NCBI GenBank assembly: GCA_002430545.1
Contig: DJCM01000019.1
Coordinates: 1-20,424, forward strand
Source: Flavobacteriaceae bacterium UBA5950
Lineage (GTDB): Bacteria; Bacteroidota; Bacteroidia; Flavobacteriales; Flavobacteriaceae
Direction of reading: 5' to 3'
DNA: 20,424 nucleotides
Shown here: positions 6,929 through 14,868 of the stretch, piece by piece
Numbering within the stretch: position 1 is the first letter of the stretch
How the letters are laid out: the number at the start of each line of letters is the position of its first letter
The notes under the pieces: model-generated
Told to the model about the DNA's origin: nothing
The model's database searches: none
What the model saw: only the letters and a program-made list of their open reading frames with translations
Position numbers and translations under genes: made by a program

Positions 6929-8362
6929 ATGAAAGAAATCAAAAAAACCAAAATTGTAGCAACGTTAGGTCCTGCCAGTTCAGATCGTGAAACGATTAAA
7001 GACATGATGGTTGCAGGGGTAAATATCTTTAGGATCAACTTCTCCCATGCCGACTTTGAGGCAGCCAAACAACGCATTGAATTGATTCGTGAGCTCAACA
7101 AAGAACTTGGGTTTAATGTTGGGGTGTTGGCAGACCTGCAAGGGCCTAAGCTGAGGGTTGGTAAAATGAAAGATGGTGTCGCTGTGGAAAAGGGCGATCG
7201 CATTGTCTTTACAACCAAAAAAATAGAAGAGGGCACTGCCAATCATGTATATATGAATTATCAGTCTTTTCCAAAAGATGTCAAAGCAGGTGAGCGAGTC
7301 TTGTTAGACGATGGAAAATTGATTTTTGAAGTGACCTCCACAGATGGTCAATCAGAGGTTGTTGCGTCTGTCGTCCAGGGAGGGCCGCTGAAGTCGAACA
7401 AAGGTGTTAATCTGCCAAACACAGAGGTGTCGTTGCCTGCCTTAACAGAAAAAGATGTGAAAGATGCTGTGTTTGCTATCGAGCAACAAGTCGATTGGAT
7501 TGCGCTCTCTTTTGTTCGTCACAAAGAAGACTTGCTTGCTCTTAAAAAACTCATTAAAAAACACGGCTCTTCTGATATCCCTATCATTTCGAAAATTGAA
7601 AAACCTCAAGCACTAGACAATATTGATGAAATTATTGATCATAGCAATGGTTTGATGGTGGCACGTGGTGATTTGGGTATTGAGGTTCCTGCAGAGGGTG
7701 TTCCTTTAATTCAAAAAAACTTGGTTCTCAAAGCCAAAGCAGCTCGAATTCCAGTTATAATCGCCACCCAGATGATGGAGTCGATGATCGAGGGTCTTAC
7801 GCCTTCCCGAGCCGAGGTCAATGATGTTGCCAACTCTGTGATGGATGGCGCTGATGCTGTGATGCTTTCAGGCGAAACTTCTGTTGGGAAATACCCTGTT
7901 GAAGTCATCCAAACAATGCGTAAAATTGTTGTTCATGTGGAGAGCTCCCCTCTCATTCATAAACACAACCAAGCCCCTCAAAACAAAAATGATCGCTTTA
8001 TCACAAAATCCACTTGCTATCACGCTGCCCTTATGGCAACAGAAATAGAAGCAAAAGCCATTTGTACCCTGACCAACAGTGGATATACAGCATACCAAAT
8101 CTCTGCATGGCGACCAGACTCCTCTATTCTTGTTTTTACGTCAAATCGTCGAATATTGACGCAGCTCAACTTGCTATGGGGAGTTAAATGCCACTACTAT
8201 GATCGATTTGTTTCTACTGATGAAACTGTTGTGGATGTCAACCTTATCGCCAAAGAAAAGGGCTATGTCAAAACAGGTGACAGCCTAGTAAACCTGTTGG
8301 CAATGCCTGTAGCGAACAAAGGGATGGTCAACACGTTGCGTGTTTCAGTAATTAAAGATTGA
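6929..8362 (+). CDS. pyk: pyruvate kinase
   Basis: A 477-residue pyruvate kinase, which makes pyruvate and ATP from phosphoenolpyruvate and ADP in the last step of glycolysis. TKIVATLGPASS opens the barrel, and Arg35, Asn37, Ser39 and His40 lie in FRINFSH. A B-domain region follows LADLQGPKLRVG. The active-site lid and catalytic Lys222 and Glu224 are in ISKIEKPQALDN, Asp248 is in MVARGDLGIEVP, and IIATQMMESMI and TPSRAEVNDVANSVMDGADA complete the signature. The C-terminal regulatory domain is full length. It starts 2 nt after the preceding stop and ends directly against the dinB stop with no spacer. Confidence 0.97.
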   Translation: MKEIKKTKIVATLGPASSDRETIKDMMVAGVNIFRINFSHADFEAAKQRIELIRELNKELGFNVGVLADLQGPKLRVGKMKDGVAVEKGDRIVFTTKKIEEGTANHVYMNYQSFPKDVKAGERVLLDDGKLIFEVTSTDGQSEVVASVVQGGPLKSNKGVNLPNTEVSLPALTEKDVKDAVFAIEQQVDWIALSFVRHKEDLLALKKLIKKHGSSDIPIISKIEKPQALDNIDEIIDHSNGLMVARGDLGIEVPAEGVPLIQKNLVLKAKAARIPVIIATQMMESMIEGLTPSRAEVNDVANSVMDGADAVMLSGETSVGKYPVEVIQTMRKIVVHVESSPLIHKHNQAPQNKNDRFITKSTCYHAALMATEIEAKAICTLTNSGYTAYQISAWRPDSSILVFTSNRRILTQLNLLWGVKCHYYDRFVSTDETVVDVNLIAKEKGYVKTGDSLVNLLAMPVANKGMVNTLRVSVIKD

Positions 8363-9430
8363 TTAAAACGATAGCTTTAATTGTGCCTCCACTTTTTTCT
8401 TTTCAGTGGGGTTTTTAAAATTACTAAGCGAAATCCCCAACAGTCGAACAGAGTTTTTAAGCTGGTCTTGAAACAACAGTTCTTTCGCCACTTCCAAAAT
8501 CAGTGATATATCTGACGTATAATAAGGTGTTGTTTTGGATCTTGTTTGGGTCACAAAGTCGCTGTACTTGATTTTGAGGGTAATCGTTTTTCCACTCATT
8601 TTCGATTTTTCCAACCTGAGTTTCAATGCGTCTGCAATGTTTTCAAGGTGTGTGGTCATAAACACTTCACTTGAAATATTGCTCTCAAAGGTTCGCTCGG
8701 CCCCCACTGATTTTTGCTGTCTTTTTGTGCGCACAGGGCTCAGGTGTATCCCTCTAACGACGTTGTAGTAGAATTGACCTTGCTTGCCAAAATGTTTTTC
8801 TAGACTCGACAAGCTTTGGTTGCGTAAATCATTGCCAGTATACCACCCCAAGCGATACATTTTGTCTGCAGTCACCTTGCCAACCCCATGAAACTTTAAA
8901 ACATCTAGATCAGCGATAAATGACAGCACTTCTTCTGGGGGTATGGTTTTTTGGCCATTGGGTTTGTTATAATCACTTGCGATTTTTGCTAAAAACTTGT
9001 TGGTTGAAATCCCAGCAGATGCAGTTAATCCAGTAAATTCAAAAATTGTTTTACGTATGTCTTGCGCAATCAGTGTTGCTGATGGGTTTCCCTTTTTGTT
9101 GTTGGTAACATCTAAATAAGCCTCATCAAGAGACAGCGCCTCAACCAAATCTGTATAGCTGAAAAAGATAGAGTGCACAACCTTCGAAATCTCTTTATAC
9201 CTAGCGAATCTGGGTTTTACAAATATCAATTCCGGACACAGTCTGCGAGCCACTTCACCTGACATTGCGCTACTGACACCAAATTTTCGCGCCTCATAGC
9301 TCGCTGCTGATACCACCCCTCTCTTCGAACCTCCACCAACAGCAAGGGGTTTGTTTTTGAGTTCTGGATTGTCGAGCTGTTCTACAGAAGCAAAAAAAGC
9401 ATCCATGTCAATATGTATGATTTTTCGCAT
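8363..9430 (-). CDS. dinB: DNA polymerase IV (Y-family, translesion)
   Basis: A Y-family polymerase of 355 residues from this start; such enzymes copy past damaged bases with low fidelity. The start MRKIIHIDMDAFFASVE aligns position for position with E. coli DinB: metal ligand Asp8 and steric-gate Phe13. SLDEAYLDVT supplies the second acidic pair (Asp and Glu near 102-103). FTGLTASAGISTNKFLAKIASDYNKPNG is the conserved palm-to-thumb region (split here by family convention), then helix-hairpin-helix and little-finger parts follow. Possible earlier in-frame starts are ATG at 9439 and TTG at 9445. The latter lies inside the predicted promoter element, so 9430 is preferred. No clear SOS box was seen. 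A beta-clamp-type tail is not obvious at the C-terminus. Confidence 0.93.
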   Translation of the reverse strand: MRKIIHIDMDAFFASVEQLDNPELKNKPLAVGGGSKRGVVSAASYEARKFGVSSAMSGEVARRLCPELIFVKPRFARYKEISKVVHSIFFSYTDLVEALSLDEAYLDVTNNKKGNPSATLIAQDIRKTIFEFTGLTASAGISTNKFLAKIASDYNKPNGQKTIPPEEVLSFIADLDVLKFHGVGKVTADKMYRLGWYTGNDLRNQSLSSLEKHFGKQGQFYYNVVRGIHLSPVRTKRQQKSVGAERTFESNISSEVFMTTHLENIADALKLRLEKSKMSGKTITLKIKYSDFVTQTRSKTTPYYTSDISLILEVAKELLFQDQLKNSVRLLGISLSNFKNPTEKKKVEAQLKLSF

Positions 9431-9442
9431 TTGATCCATTGT

Positions 9443-9450
9443 CAAATGTA
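9443..9450 (-). promoter_or_regulatory. predicted -7 promoter element for dinB
   Basis: The minus strand reads TACATTTG, matching TAnnTTTG, with TTGAC at 9474-9470 giving a 21-base spacer. The start point would be near 9437-9439, which leaves a leader of about 8 nt if translation begins at 9430, and none if it begins at 9439. Confidence 0.5.
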
Positions 9451-9492
9451 ATTATAGATTGGCTTGTAAGTCAATAGGCAAAAATATATTCC

Positions 9493-9500
9493 TATTTTTG
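9493..9500 (+). promoter_or_regulatory. predicted -7 promoter element for rbfA
   Basis: TATTTTTG matches TAnnTTTG. It ends only 7 bases before the GTG start of rbfA, so the transcript would have little or no leader. The nearest upstream TTG (9464-9466) is 26 bases away, longer than usual. It lies within 45 bp of the divergent dinB promoter. Confidence 0.45.
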
Positions 9501-9507
9501 GGCTATT

Positions 9508-9867
9508 GTGACAAATCGACAAAAGAAAATTAACGCACTCCTTCAGCAAGACTTTGCAGAAATTCTTCATCTGTTCTTGCACCAGCACAACCTGAAAAAA
9601 CAAGTTGTTTCAGTCACTGCTGTGCGTGTAACCCCTGACCTCCAAATCGCAAAAGTCTATTTGTCTGTTTTTCCTTTTTCTGAAGCAAAACAAGTTTTGA
9701 GTCTCATAGAAGAGGGGCAAGGTAAAATAAAAAACACCCTTGCAAAACGCATTCGCAACCAACTGCGTGTTGTCCCTGACCTCCTGTTTTTTATAGATGA
9801 TTCTCTTCAGCAGATCGAAAAAATCGATCAGTCTTTACACAATCCCGAAAACCCCCTGAAGCCATAA
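9508..9867 (+). CDS. rbfA: 30S ribosome-binding factor A
   Basis: A 119-residue KH-type protein that binds the 30S subunit during late 16S rRNA maturation and cold adaptation. MTNRQKKINALLQQDFAEIL is the usual RbfA start. VTPDLQIAKVYLSVFP is the central strand pair, and IRNQLRVVPDLLFFIDDSLQQIEKI matches the conserved C-terminal half. Length is typical. The start codon is GTG; no in-frame ATG is available nearby and the N-terminus fits the family. The ABC permease gene follows after 7 nt, an order common in Flavobacteria. The predicted promoter is almost touching the start codon. Confidence 0.95.
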   Translation: MTNRQKKINALLQQDFAEILHLFLHQHNLKKQVVSVTAVRVTPDLQIAKVYLSVFPFSEAKQVLSLIEEGQGKIKNTLAKRIRNQLRVVPDLLFFIDDSLQQIEKIDQSLHNPENPLKP

Positions 9868-9874
9868 TCTTGTT

Positions 9875-11074
9875 ATGTCGTTTTCGTTTTTTGTCGCTCG
9901 TCGATATCGCCTTTCTTCAACAAAATTCAACACTGTTCGGCTCATTAGTCACTTTGCTTCTTTTGTTGTAGGGGTTGCTGTTTGTGCTTTTTTTGTGATT
10001 CAATCGGTTTTTTCTGGGCTTCACGATTTTGGGCTATCTTATTCTAGTTCCATCGACCCCGATTTGAAAATAAACAGTGTTGGTTCTTTTTCCTTTATCA
10101 TGGCAGACACTGTGATCGTCAAACTCGAACAAGTGAAAGGTGTTGCTGTTGCTGCGCCTATTTTTTCGCAAGAAGCTGTATTACGATTTGAACAACAGCA
10201 CAAACTCGTCACTCTTATTGGTGTTGATTCGCGTTATGATCAACTCTTTGGCATTAGTGATCGAATCCCTGTTGGGCGAATGGTATCTGATAGTGGTGAG
10301 GAATTGCTGTTGGGTTATGGCACCACGATTGACCTCGGAGCTGGTTTGTATGACTACGATGGTTTTATCGAGTGTTTACTCCCAAAACAAGGAGCGATCA
10401 ACCCCCTTGATCCCAACCCTTTTATCTCTAGATGGGCAACCAATGTTGGGGTCTTTCAAATGAATGAAGAGGTCGATTATAACTATGCGTTTGCGCCCCT
10501 TTCTTTTGTTTGGTCATTGACAAACGCACCTACCAACACCTATACTGCTGTTGATGTCAAAGTTGACAATAATGCCAAGAAAAATGCCCTCATCGAAGAA
10601 ATACAACGCATCATTGGATCTGGATTTGAAGTCATTGAAAAAAAGGCCCTTAATCCTGCACTCTACAGAATGTTGCAAACAGAGCGCGTTGCCATTTATT
10701 TAATTCTTTCCCTTGTGCTTACAATCGCCTTGTTCAATGTGGTTGGTGCCATTGTGATGATGGTTTTGGACAAGCGTAATCAGCTTCAAACGCTGCTGGG
10801 AATGGGTTCGTCAGTCAACGAAATACGACAGATTTTCTTTTATCAGGGTCTACTGCTCAGTGGTATTGGTGGGTTTTTTGGGTTGGTTGTTGGCATTGGT
10901 GTCGTCGTTGCACAATCGATTAGTGAATTTATACTTGTACCAGGAACACAATTGCCATATCCAATTGCATTTTCATTTGAAAATCTGTCGGCCTTACTGC
11001 TGATATGGGGGATGCTTAGTGTAGTGACGGCTTGGATCGCATCTGCTGTCGTTCGGCATCAACTGCTGCGCTAA
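9875..11074 (+). CDS. LolC/FtsX-type ABC transporter permease
   Basis: A 399-residue inner-membrane permease of the MacB/LolC-E class. It has one N-terminal membrane helix (about 25-48), a large periplasmic domain (about 49-270), and an FtsX domain with three helices (about 272-398). LLGMGSSVNEIRQIFFYQG is the cytoplasmic coupling segment typical of LolC/LolE. Lol permeases move lipoproteins from the inner membrane to the LolA carrier, and this is the closest visible class. No ATPase gene is adjacent, so the partner must be encoded elsewhere. It is co-transcribed with rbfA (7-nt gap), and its stop overlaps the stop of the convergent dusB gene by 4 bases. The class is clear; the lipoprotein substrate is inferred. 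Confidence 0.88.
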   Translation: MSFSFFVARRYRLSSTKFNTVRLISHFASFVVGVAVCAFFVIQSVFSGLHDFGLSYSSSIDPDLKINSVGSFSFIMADTVIVKLEQVKGVAVAAPIFSQEAVLRFEQQHKLVTLIGVDSRYDQLFGISDRIPVGRMVSDSGEELLLGYGTTIDLGAGLYDYDGFIECLLPKQGAINPLDPNPFISRWATNVGVFQMNEEVDYNYAFAPLSFVWSLTNAPTNTYTAVDVKVDNNAKKNALIEEIQRIIGSGFEVIEKKALNPALYRMLQTERVAIYLILSLVLTIALFNVVGAIVMMVLDKRNQLQTLLGMGSSVNEIRQIFFYQGLLLSGIGGFFGLVVGIGVVVAQSISEFILVPGTQLPYPIAFSFENLSALLLIWGMLSVVTAWIASAVVRHQLLR

Positions 11075-12066
11075 ATCGATACTTCTGCCTCTTGAAAATT
11101 AGACGCAACTCGATCAAACACTTCAAACACTTCAGAAGCGTTGTCTAAAGTGACCATCTGTAGGCGATATTCTTTGAAGTGGGGAATCCCTTTGAAATAG
11201 TTTGTATAATGCCTGCGTGTTTCAAAAACTCCCAGCTTTTCCCCCTTCCAATCGGTCGCCATTTGTAAATGTCGTCTTGCCATTTCAACACGATCCTTAA
11301 TCGTTGGTGGTGGGAGGTGTTCCTTTGTTTTGAAATAATGTTTTACTTGCCCAAAAAACCAAGGGTTTCCAATGCTTGCACGTCCAATCATTGCGCCATC
11401 TAAACCAAACTCGTCTCGCATCATCATTGCTCTTTCGGGTGTGTCAACATCGCCATTTCCAAAAACAGGTATGTGCATCCTTTGGTTATTTTTTACTGCA
11501 GCAATTGGGTGCCAATCTGCGTCCCCTTTATACATCTGCGCCCTTGTGCGGCCATGAATTGAAATGGCCTGTGCGCCTACGTCTTGCAGTCGCTCCGCAA
11601 CATCAACTATTTGTATGCTGTCATAATCCCAACCAAGTCTTGTCTTGACTGTTACAGGAAGTTTTGTCCGCTCTACAATTGCTTTGGTCAAGGAAACCAT
11701 TTTTGGGATATCTTTCAAAATTCCTGCGCCTGCGCCTTTACAAACAACCTTTTTGACAGGACAGCCATAATTGATATCGATAATGTCGGGGTTGGTTTTT
11801 TCAACAATATCCACTGCTTGCAACATCGAGTCTAGGTTGGCGCCAAAAATCTGGATTCCTATGGGTCGTTCTTTTTCATAAATATCGAGCTTCATCATAC
11901 TTTTAGCTGCATCACGAATAAGCCCCTCGCTAGATATAAATTCTGTGTACATCACATCTGCTCCTTGCTCCTTACAAAGCGCTCGAAATGGTGGGTCACT
12001 GACATCTTCCATAGGTGCCAATAGCAAGGGAAAAGAACCCAATTCAATGTTTCCGATTTTAGCCAT
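11071..12066 (-). CDS. dusB: tRNA-dihydrouridine synthase (DusB type)
   Basis: A 331-residue flavin enzyme that reduces uridines to dihydrouridine in the tRNA D-loop. LLLAPMEDVSDPPFRALC opens the barrel. Cys102 in DINYGCPVKKV is the expected catalytic cysteine, SIHGRTRAQMYKGDADW carries the substrate and FMN contacts, and FGNGDVDTPERA and MIGRASIGNPWFFGQ match the DusB/NifR3 subgroup. Length is close to E. coli DusB (321). The ATG shares its A with the TAA of the upstream DoxX-like gene (TAATG), which suggests translational coupling. The two genes form a minus-strand pair divergent from lepA. Confidence 0.95.
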   Translation of the reverse strand: MAKIGNIELGSFPLLLAPMEDVSDPPFRALCKEQGADVMYTEFISSEGLIRDAAKSMMKLDIYEKERPIGIQIFGANLDSMLQAVDIVEKTNPDIIDINYGCPVKKVVCKGAGAGILKDIPKMVSLTKAIVERTKLPVTVKTRLGWDYDSIQIVDVAERLQDVGAQAISIHGRTRAQMYKGDADWHPIAAVKNNQRMHIPVFGNGDVDTPERAMMMRDEFGLDGAMIGRASIGNPWFFGQVKHYFKTKEHLPPPTIKDRVEMARRHLQMATDWKGEKLGVFETRRHYTNYFKGIPHFKEYRLQMVTLDNASEVFEVFDRVASNFQEAEVSI

Positions 12067-12938
12067 TATTCGCTTGTTTGTGCATAGCGTTTGTCGAGAG
12101 TGTTTGCAATGTCTTCATCAATAATCGCATCAACTGCGCCATCGTTCAAAACATAAACCCTAGGTGGGCTTTCCCCTATTAAATCAAAAAAGGTATTGAC
12201 GTCTATTTCAACATAAGGAAACGAAGTGTTTGTCATTTGCTCAAACTGTTCTACTGTTGTTTCTCCTTCTTTAAAATAAAAGGCATAAACGTCTGGTAGC
12301 TTGTTTGTTTTGTTCATTTTTCCGAGTTCGACACTCAATTCTTGACAGTGCTCACAGTCCAAATTGAGAATCGCAACCAGCTTTTCTCCTGATGTCAAGT
12401 CAGTTCGACCAACACTGCTAAAATTGGTGTATTGATTGACTGGGAACTCGCTTTGATCAGGAATCGGTAAAAACACCCACATACTTGTAATAATGATCAT
12501 CGCACCACCAAAAAGAATGGTTTGATTGGTTGCTTTTGAAGGGCTTTTGATCCAAAGCCAAACAGACACAGCCAACATCAATATATTTTTTGCAATCGAT
12601 TCGGCAGGTGACATAGATATCATCTCTCCAAAGCAACCACAGTTTTCGTTATCTCCAATCGCCCATAAATAACCCAAATGAATGGTAAACCCAATCAACA
12701 TCAGGCTGGCAATCGCCATCAATTGTTTGGTATAATAAGGCAATAGCATCAGTAGGCCTAAGGCAAATTCGAGTCCTATCAGAAAACGTGCTGCGTGTTG
12801 GGCTTGGCCTCTACTCGACAGCAACCCTTGATCAATCAAAGTGATTTCAAAAAACCCAGGTCCCACAAACTTGGTGTATGCAGAAAAGATAAACACGATT
12901 CCCAAAAGGATGCGAAAGGCACTTTGCAAACTTGTCAT
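12066..12938 (-). CDS. DoxX/MauE-like membrane protein with thioredoxin-like C-terminal domain (BT_3928-like)
   Basis: A 290-residue two-part protein. Residues 1-155 are a four-helix DoxX/MauE-type membrane domain with a cysteine motif NCGCFGE (Cys100 and Cys102), as in MauE-like thiol-redox proteins. Residues about 160-290 look like a thioredoxin fold with a CEHC pair at Cys195 and Cys198 in LNLDCEHCQELS, and ESPPRVYVLNDG around the cis-proline region. The protein may pass reducing or oxidising equivalents across the inner membrane; this is inferred from the domains. The frame could begin at a TTG at 12956, but that codon lies in the predicted promoter element, so the ATG at 12938 is used. 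It overlaps dusB by one base. Similar proteins are widespread in Bacteroidota and uncharacterised. Confidence 0.8.
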   Translation of the reverse strand: MTSLQSAFRILLGIVFIFSAYTKFVGPGFFEITLIDQGLLSSRGQAQHAARFLIGLEFALGLLMLLPYYTKQLMAIASLMLIGFTIHLGYLWAIGDNENCGCFGEMISMSPAESIAKNILMLAVSVWLWIKSPSKATNQTILFGGAMIIITSMWVFLPIPDQSEFPVNQYTNFSSVGRTDLTSGEKLVAILNLDCEHCQELSVELGKMNKTNKLPDVYAFYFKEGETTVEQFEQMTNTSFPYVEIDVNTFFDLIGESPPRVYVLNDGAVDAIIDEDIANTLDKRYAQTSE

Positions 12939-12953
12939 AAACTCAATTTTCCC

Positions 12954-12961
12954 CAAAAATA
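12954..12961 (-). promoter_or_regulatory. predicted -7 promoter element for the DoxX-like gene and dusB
   Basis: The minus strand reads TATTTTTG, matching TAnnTTTG, with a TTG at 12988-12986 located 24 bases upstream. The start point would be near 12948, about 10 nt before the ATG at 12938. Confidence 0.5.
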
Positions 12962-12993
12962 ATCTTTATTCACATTTGCAGGGTACAATTAAG

Positions 12994-13001
12994 TATCTTT
13001 G
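12994..13001 (+). promoter_or_regulatory. predicted -7 promoter element for lepA
   Basis: TATCTTTG matches TAnnTTTG and ends 19 bases before the lepA ATG. A TTTG at 12975-12978 is 15 bases upstream, shorter than the usual spacing, so the -33 part is doubtful. It lies back to back with the promoter for the DoxX-like gene. Confidence 0.45.
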
Positions 13002-13020
13002 TTGTCCTTTTGGTTCGTAG

Positions 13021-14817
13021 ATGAAGCACATTCGTAATTTTTGCATTATTGCCCATATTGACCATGGTAAAAGCACTTTGGCCGATCGTTTGCTCGATGC
13101 TACTGGTGCTGTTACTGAGCGAGAAAAACAAGATCAACTTCTTGATAATATGGATTTGGAGCGCGAGAGAGGCATCACCATCAAGTCTCACGCCATTCAG
13201 ATGAATTATGTTTTGAATGGTCAAAAGTATGTGTTTAATCTCATCGACACCCCTGGTCACGTTGATTTTTCCTATGAGGTTTCTCGATCCATTGCGGCTT
13301 GTGAGGGTGCGCTGCTTGTCGTAGATGCTGCACAAAGTATTCAAGCGCAAACCATTTCGAATTTGTATTTGGCACTCGAAAATGACTTAGAGATTATACC
13401 TGTACTCAACAAAGTTGATTTGCCTTCTGCCAACCCAGAGGAGGTCACAGACGATATTGTCGATCTGTTGGGGTGTAAAGAAGAAGAGGTGATTCAATGT
13501 TCTGCAAAAACAGGCCTTGGTATTGATTCGATCCTTAAAGCGATCGTCGATCGTGTACCTGCCCCTGATGGTGATAATCATGCGCCTTTGCAGGCATTAA
13601 TTTTTGATTCTGTTTATAATCCTTTTCGTGGGATAGAAACGTATTTTAGAATTATCAGTGGTCGAATTTCAAAAGGAGATCGCATCAAATTTATGGCTAC
13701 TGGTAAAGAGTACAACGCCGATGAGGTGGGTGCACTCAAGCTCAAGCAAGAACCACGAAAGCACGTCGACACAGGTGATGTTGGCTACCTTATCACAGGG
13801 ATCAAAGAGGCAAAAGAGGTGCAAGTTGGTGACACAATTACTTTGGCAGACACACCCACCGACGCACCCATTGAGGGTTTTGAAGAGGTCAAGCCAATGG
13901 TGTTTGCTGGGATATATCCTGTTGATACTGAAGACTATGAGGAGTTGAGAAACTCGATGGAAAAACTACAGCTCAACGATGCTTCTTTAGTCTTTCAGCC
14001 CGAAAGCTCGGCTGCGCTTGGGTTTGGTTTTCGATGTGGTTTTTTGGGTATGTTGCACTTAGAAATCATTCAAGAGCGACTAGAGCGTGAGTTTGATATG
14101 TCTGTGATTACTACTGTTCCCAACGTGTCCTATCACGCCTTCACCAAAAAGAAGCCTGATGAAATTGTGTTGGTCAACAACCCAACTGATCTCCCAGAGC
14201 CTTCTGTTCTCGATCATGTAGAAGAGCCTTTTATCAAAGCTTCTGTCATCACCAAAGCAGATTATGTTGGAAATGTCATGAGCTTATGTATTGAAAAGCG
14301 AGGGCAAATCACCAACCAAACCTATCTGACTCCTGAGCGAGTAGAGTTGTCTTTTGATATGCCTTTAGCAGAAATTGTTTTTGATTTTTACGATCGTCTA
14401 AAATCTGTCTCACGTGGGTATGCCTCTTTTGATTATAGTCCTATTGGCTTGCGCACGTCCAAGCTAGTGAAAGTGGATATCTTGCTCAATGGCAATGCTG
14501 TTGATGCCCTTTCAGCCTTGGTGCATGCTGACAATGCCTATACGCTAGGAAAGAAAATGTGTGAAAAGCTCAAGGAGTTGATCCCAAGGCAACAGTTTGA
14601 TATTCCGATTCAAGCAGCGATTGGCGCAAAAATTATTTCGCGCGAAACAATCAAGGCTGTTCGAAAAGATGTAACTGCCAAGTGTTATGGTGGGGACATC
14701 ACTCGAAAGCGAAAACTACTTGAAAAGCAGAAAAAAGGAAAAAAGAAAATGCGCCAGGTAGGCAATGTCGAAATTCCACAACAAGCGTTTATGGCTGTGC
14801 TTCAGTTAAACGACTAA
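13021..14817 (+). CDS. lepA: translation elongation factor 4 (GTPase LepA)
   Basis: A 598-residue ribosome-binding GTPase of the EF-G family that acts on stalled or initiating ribosomes. G1 is AHIDHGKS at 11-18, the switch region is RERGITIKS near 49, G3 is DTPGH at 76-80 and G4 is NKVD at 130-133. The LepA-specific C-terminal domain is complete, including GGDITRKRKLLEKQKKGKKK near residues 559-578. Length matches E. coli LepA (599). No Shine-Dalgarno precedes the ATG. The permease gene follows after 51 bp. Confidence 0.98.
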   Translation: MKHIRNFCIIAHIDHGKSTLADRLLDATGAVTEREKQDQLLDNMDLERERGITIKSHAIQMNYVLNGQKYVFNLIDTPGHVDFSYEVSRSIAACEGALLVVDAAQSIQAQTISNLYLALENDLEIIPVLNKVDLPSANPEEVTDDIVDLLGCKEEEVIQCSAKTGLGIDSILKAIVDRVPAPDGDNHAPLQALIFDSVYNPFRGIETYFRIISGRISKGDRIKFMATGKEYNADEVGALKLKQEPRKHVDTGDVGYLITGIKEAKEVQVGDTITLADTPTDAPIEGFEEVKPMVFAGIYPVDTEDYEELRNSMEKLQLNDASLVFQPESSAALGFGFRCGFLGMLHLEIIQERLEREFDMSVITTVPNVSYHAFTKKKPDEIVLVNNPTDLPEPSVLDHVEEPFIKASVITKADYVGNVMSLCIEKRGQITNQTYLTPERVELSFDMPLAEIVFDFYDRLKSVSRGYASFDYSPIGLRTSKLVKVDILLNGNAVDALSALVHADNAYTLGKKMCEKLKELIPRQQFDIPIQAAIGAKIISRETIKAVRKDVTAKCYGGDITRKRKLLEKQKKGKKKMRQVGNVEIPQQAFMAVLQLND

Positions 14818-14868
14818 GTTTATAATCTCCCTTTACAATCAAAATTTATTTAGTACTTTTCATGTGAA

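Noticed and set aside
7194..7201. GCGATCGC palindrome (also at 17212-17219) as a dispersed HIP1-like repeat
   Set aside because: Only two copies seen, both spelling Gly-Asp-Arg codons in unrelated enzymes; explained by codon choice.
14854..14861. Separate promoter for the APC-Usp permease (TACTTTTC)
   Set aside because: The last base breaks the TAnnTTTG consensus and no -33 element is clear. Read-through from lepA is as likely.
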